From an alpha proteobacterium IMCC14465 (GTDB lineage Bacteria; Pseudomonadota; Alphaproteobacteria; RS24), in the NCBI GenBank assembly GCA_000293845.2, contig ALYF01000008.1, positions 1 through 54,593 on the forward strand: a stretch of 54,593 nucleotides of DNA, in the 5' to 3' direction. Shown in pieces: positions 54,001 to 54,593 of the stretch; within the stretch, counting starts at the first letter, position 1, and each line of letters opens with the position of its first letter. Both the position numbers and the translations under genes were made by a program. The notes under the pieces are model-generated. The model did no database searches and was not told where the DNA came from. It worked only from the letters and a program-made list of their open reading frames with translations.

Positions 54001-54256
54001 GCAAGAACTTCCAGGTCTGAGACCAGGTGACAAATCTGCTGTGTTCTTGGTTGTTGATAATCTGGGTAACTTGATTAATGACGAGTGGGGTATCTTCTCA
54101 CGTCCTTCCGAACGTGCGACCCTCTACACAGTCGACGCATCAACCAATAGTGACGGACAATTTGTTTTTGAAGAGTTCAATAACCCCAACCGCTTCTCCA
54201 GAGACGGTAATGCATCCCTCTGGAGCATTCGCGTTGGTATTCGTTACGACTTCTAA
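51077..54256 (+). CDS. TonB-dependent receptor with N-terminal carboxypeptidase-like domain (Oar type)
   Basis: The 1059-residue outer-membrane receptor has a signal peptide ending SQAQ, then a carboxypeptidase-regulatory-like beta sandwich at about 25-105 (IKGVVGDIGAGVNNVSVTV, TGANGEYYIPNLKIGGPYKV). The plug comes next at about 115-235 (LTVDGVRMNDGFGLKSGG). A beta barrel follows and ends in IRVGIRYDF with C-terminal Phe. No clear TonB box is assigned. Receptors of this type import or bind large or polymeric ligands; with the adjacent phosphatases the ligand may be an organophosphate or nucleic acid fragment. GGGGG lies before the ATG, and a terminator follows. Confidence 0.92.
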   Translation: MRKILLVFLFTFSFIFTSQAQVTTASIKGVVGDIGAGVNNVSVTVTDTRTNTSATTKTGANGEYYIPNLKIGGPYKVTISGDGVDEETIGDVFLEIGKTQKVDFSSEPAADEVIVMGQMQKTMDIAIGPASSYSTEDLRNLPGINKDIKDLAQIDSRLFYDKQNDSLSCMGMNNRFNSLTVDGVRMNDGFGLKSGGYPTEGMPFAYEAIEQFAVEFAPYDVEYNGFTSCNINAVSKSGKNEFFGTLRYDYTDDSLKGDTLEGESVSVPSFEEKTMQITIGGPIVEDKLFFFAAYEKDEGIDTFERGYEGSGAINELQGFTEAQFNRVRDAAINTYGYNPGSLPSGIDYDVEKILLKFDANLSDNHRATLTYNFTDDAHTYESDSDPDEFEFSRHLYEIGDELESVNLALFSDWTDNFSTEFRYGTLELNNSQECLDGKTFGEMDIQIGNNSIYIGCDDSRHANAMDYEIETLKIKGELSVGGHVITAGYEVEDYQASNLFVQSFLGEYEFTSLENFENQIADEIVYGNAPTGTLGDAEVNFGYKISSVYLQDEFSLLEGKLDVTAGLRYDYYESGDLPTLNPDYVDTFGRSNAINLDGKDIMLPRLGLNYEHDERTSLRGGIGVFSGGNPNVWLANIYSGDHMSKVELALDDDSLVYGTNGIDLTSLNYQGTCPADLGTACPGYLVPSLLANDLASGAPKFEMVALDPNYEIPSELKFSFGISHIAELPGDNFFAGDYELSFDYIKSKGEDSVGYIRKDLTLGTDRVAGIIPQLEEITPAVGDDPKGTLMLTNLQGNETETMTFGVAKDHGNGFDWKFSYTHMDSQDTGPMLSSVGFTNFDRRTYTHANEDVLSRSNFEIEDRFTLVANYEKEFAPDYLTKFSLLATYQSGRPYSLVFENNNMTGFTPYQDEAATLLYIPTGANDPNVVFDPGFDQTGFFNFLAATGANQFAGGLAPRNAFDDSPDWAKIDIKIEQELPGLRPGDKSAVFLVVDNLGNLINDEWGIFSRPSERATLYTVDASTNSDGQFVFEEFNNPNRFSRDGNASLWSIRVGIRYDF

Positions 54257-54282
54257 TCCATCCCCCCTAATGGTTAGAGAAA

Positions 54283-54308
54283 GGGCGGCTTTCGAGCCGC
54301 CCTTTTTT
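54283..54308 (+). terminator. Strong Rho-independent terminator
   Basis: GGGCGGCT (54283-54290), loop TTCG, AGCCGCCC (54295-54302) and six T residues. It ends the TonB receptor transcript. Confidence 0.92.
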
Positions 54309-54426
54309 AATTCCCTGAAAGAATTATGGCGCAAGGCGAACCTATCTTTCGCGACGCTCAACAAGTGCTTTTAGCGTGAACCGTTCGACGGGCTGAAGAC
54401 TTCATCTTCCGCTTATCCGCCTCACC

Positions 54427-54449
54427 CTTCAGCTTATGAGCCTGACGAG
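54427..54449. repeat. 23-nt copy of the tRNA-fMet anticodon arm in the flank
   Basis: CTTCAG-C-TTATGAGCCTGACGAG matches 54546-54568 inside the tRNA gene with one mismatch (C for G), 119 bases away in the same orientation. The region 54370-54470 also has partly complementary ends (CGTTCGAC...GTCAACG), so it may be a degenerate hairpin repeat as well. Confidence 0.6.
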
Positions 54450-54514
54450 GTGAGCGGGTCAACGAAAGTGGCATAGTTTCGGCCGCGAACGGGCTGCTTC
54501 TAAGAGAAAAATTT

Positions 54515-54591
<77 letters not shown>

Positions 54592-54593
54592 CC

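Overview
The window reads as a chromosomal segment of a free-living, probably marine alphaproteobacterium of moderate-to-low GC. Three sequence features support this. The tRNA-His gene has no encoded G-1 and carries A73, the unusual alphaproteobacterial form. The E1-beta subunit of pyruvate dehydrogenase carries an N-terminal lipoyl domain. The dapA-smpB-folK-rpoZ-rel gene order is typical of the class. Genus cannot be told from this sequence. TAG and TGA both end normal genes here, so in-frame stops should be read as lesions or recoding events, not as a variant genetic code.

Layout. 1-5.0 kb: conserved housekeeping genes (rel, cut by the window edge; rpoZ, folK, family 5 uracil-DNA glycosylase, ELM1-like, smpB, dapA). 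5.2-6.9 kb: a 1.67-kb island bounded by a perfect 29-bp direct repeat. It holds an orphan protein made of two tandem copies of one domain and a decayed oxidoreductase gene coupled to it, and it sits in the promoter of tRNA-Ser(GCT). 7-16 kb: tRNA-His, an iron-type ABC permease, aldehyde dehydrogenase, a candidate structured RNA, DUF2256, and a redox group (SDR and Baeyer-Villiger-type monooxygenase around a palindromic operator, metallo-beta-lactamase fold hydrolase, glutathione peroxidase, renalase-like protein). 16.1-16.3 kb: a short transcript-like unit with a TTG-start 29-codon ORF and a strong terminator. 16.4-22 kb: sugar kinase, enoyl-CoA hydratase and pdhABC, whose E2 has no lipoyl domain. 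22-31 kb: a PglL/Wzy-type ligase, class II aldolase plus pgi, psiE, an amino-acid:cation symporter, a TauD-like dioxygenase, a small outer-membrane protein with a Pho-box-like site, and a two-domain secreted protein.

31-42.7 kb, almost all on the minus strand: a secreted repeat protein gene broken by two in-frame stops and a homopolymer frameshift; a bufferin-type operon (bufA, bufB, bufC, DoxX) in which bufB has a single in-frame amber codon; DUF1295 and NDH-2-like genes; an atypical photolyase/cryptochrome followed upstream by DUF3147, DUF998 and TIGR03643 genes; DUF1214; and a fatty acid hydroxylase. 42.8-46.3 kb: two VOC proteins, an SDR, a small membrane protein and a 2OG-Fe(II) oxygenase.

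46.3-54.3 kb looks like a phosphorus-scavenging locus: a concentrative nucleoside transporter, divergent from a secreted PhoX-like protein, a PhoD-like phosphatase and a large TonB-dependent receptor. Four tandem 11-bp PhoB-like half-sites lie just before the PhoX-like gene. The reading is that extracellular phosphoesters are imported by the receptor or cleaved by the phosphatases, and nucleosides are then taken up by the CNT carrier. The window ends with an initiator tRNA-fMet gene and a nearby 23-nt copy of its anticodon arm.
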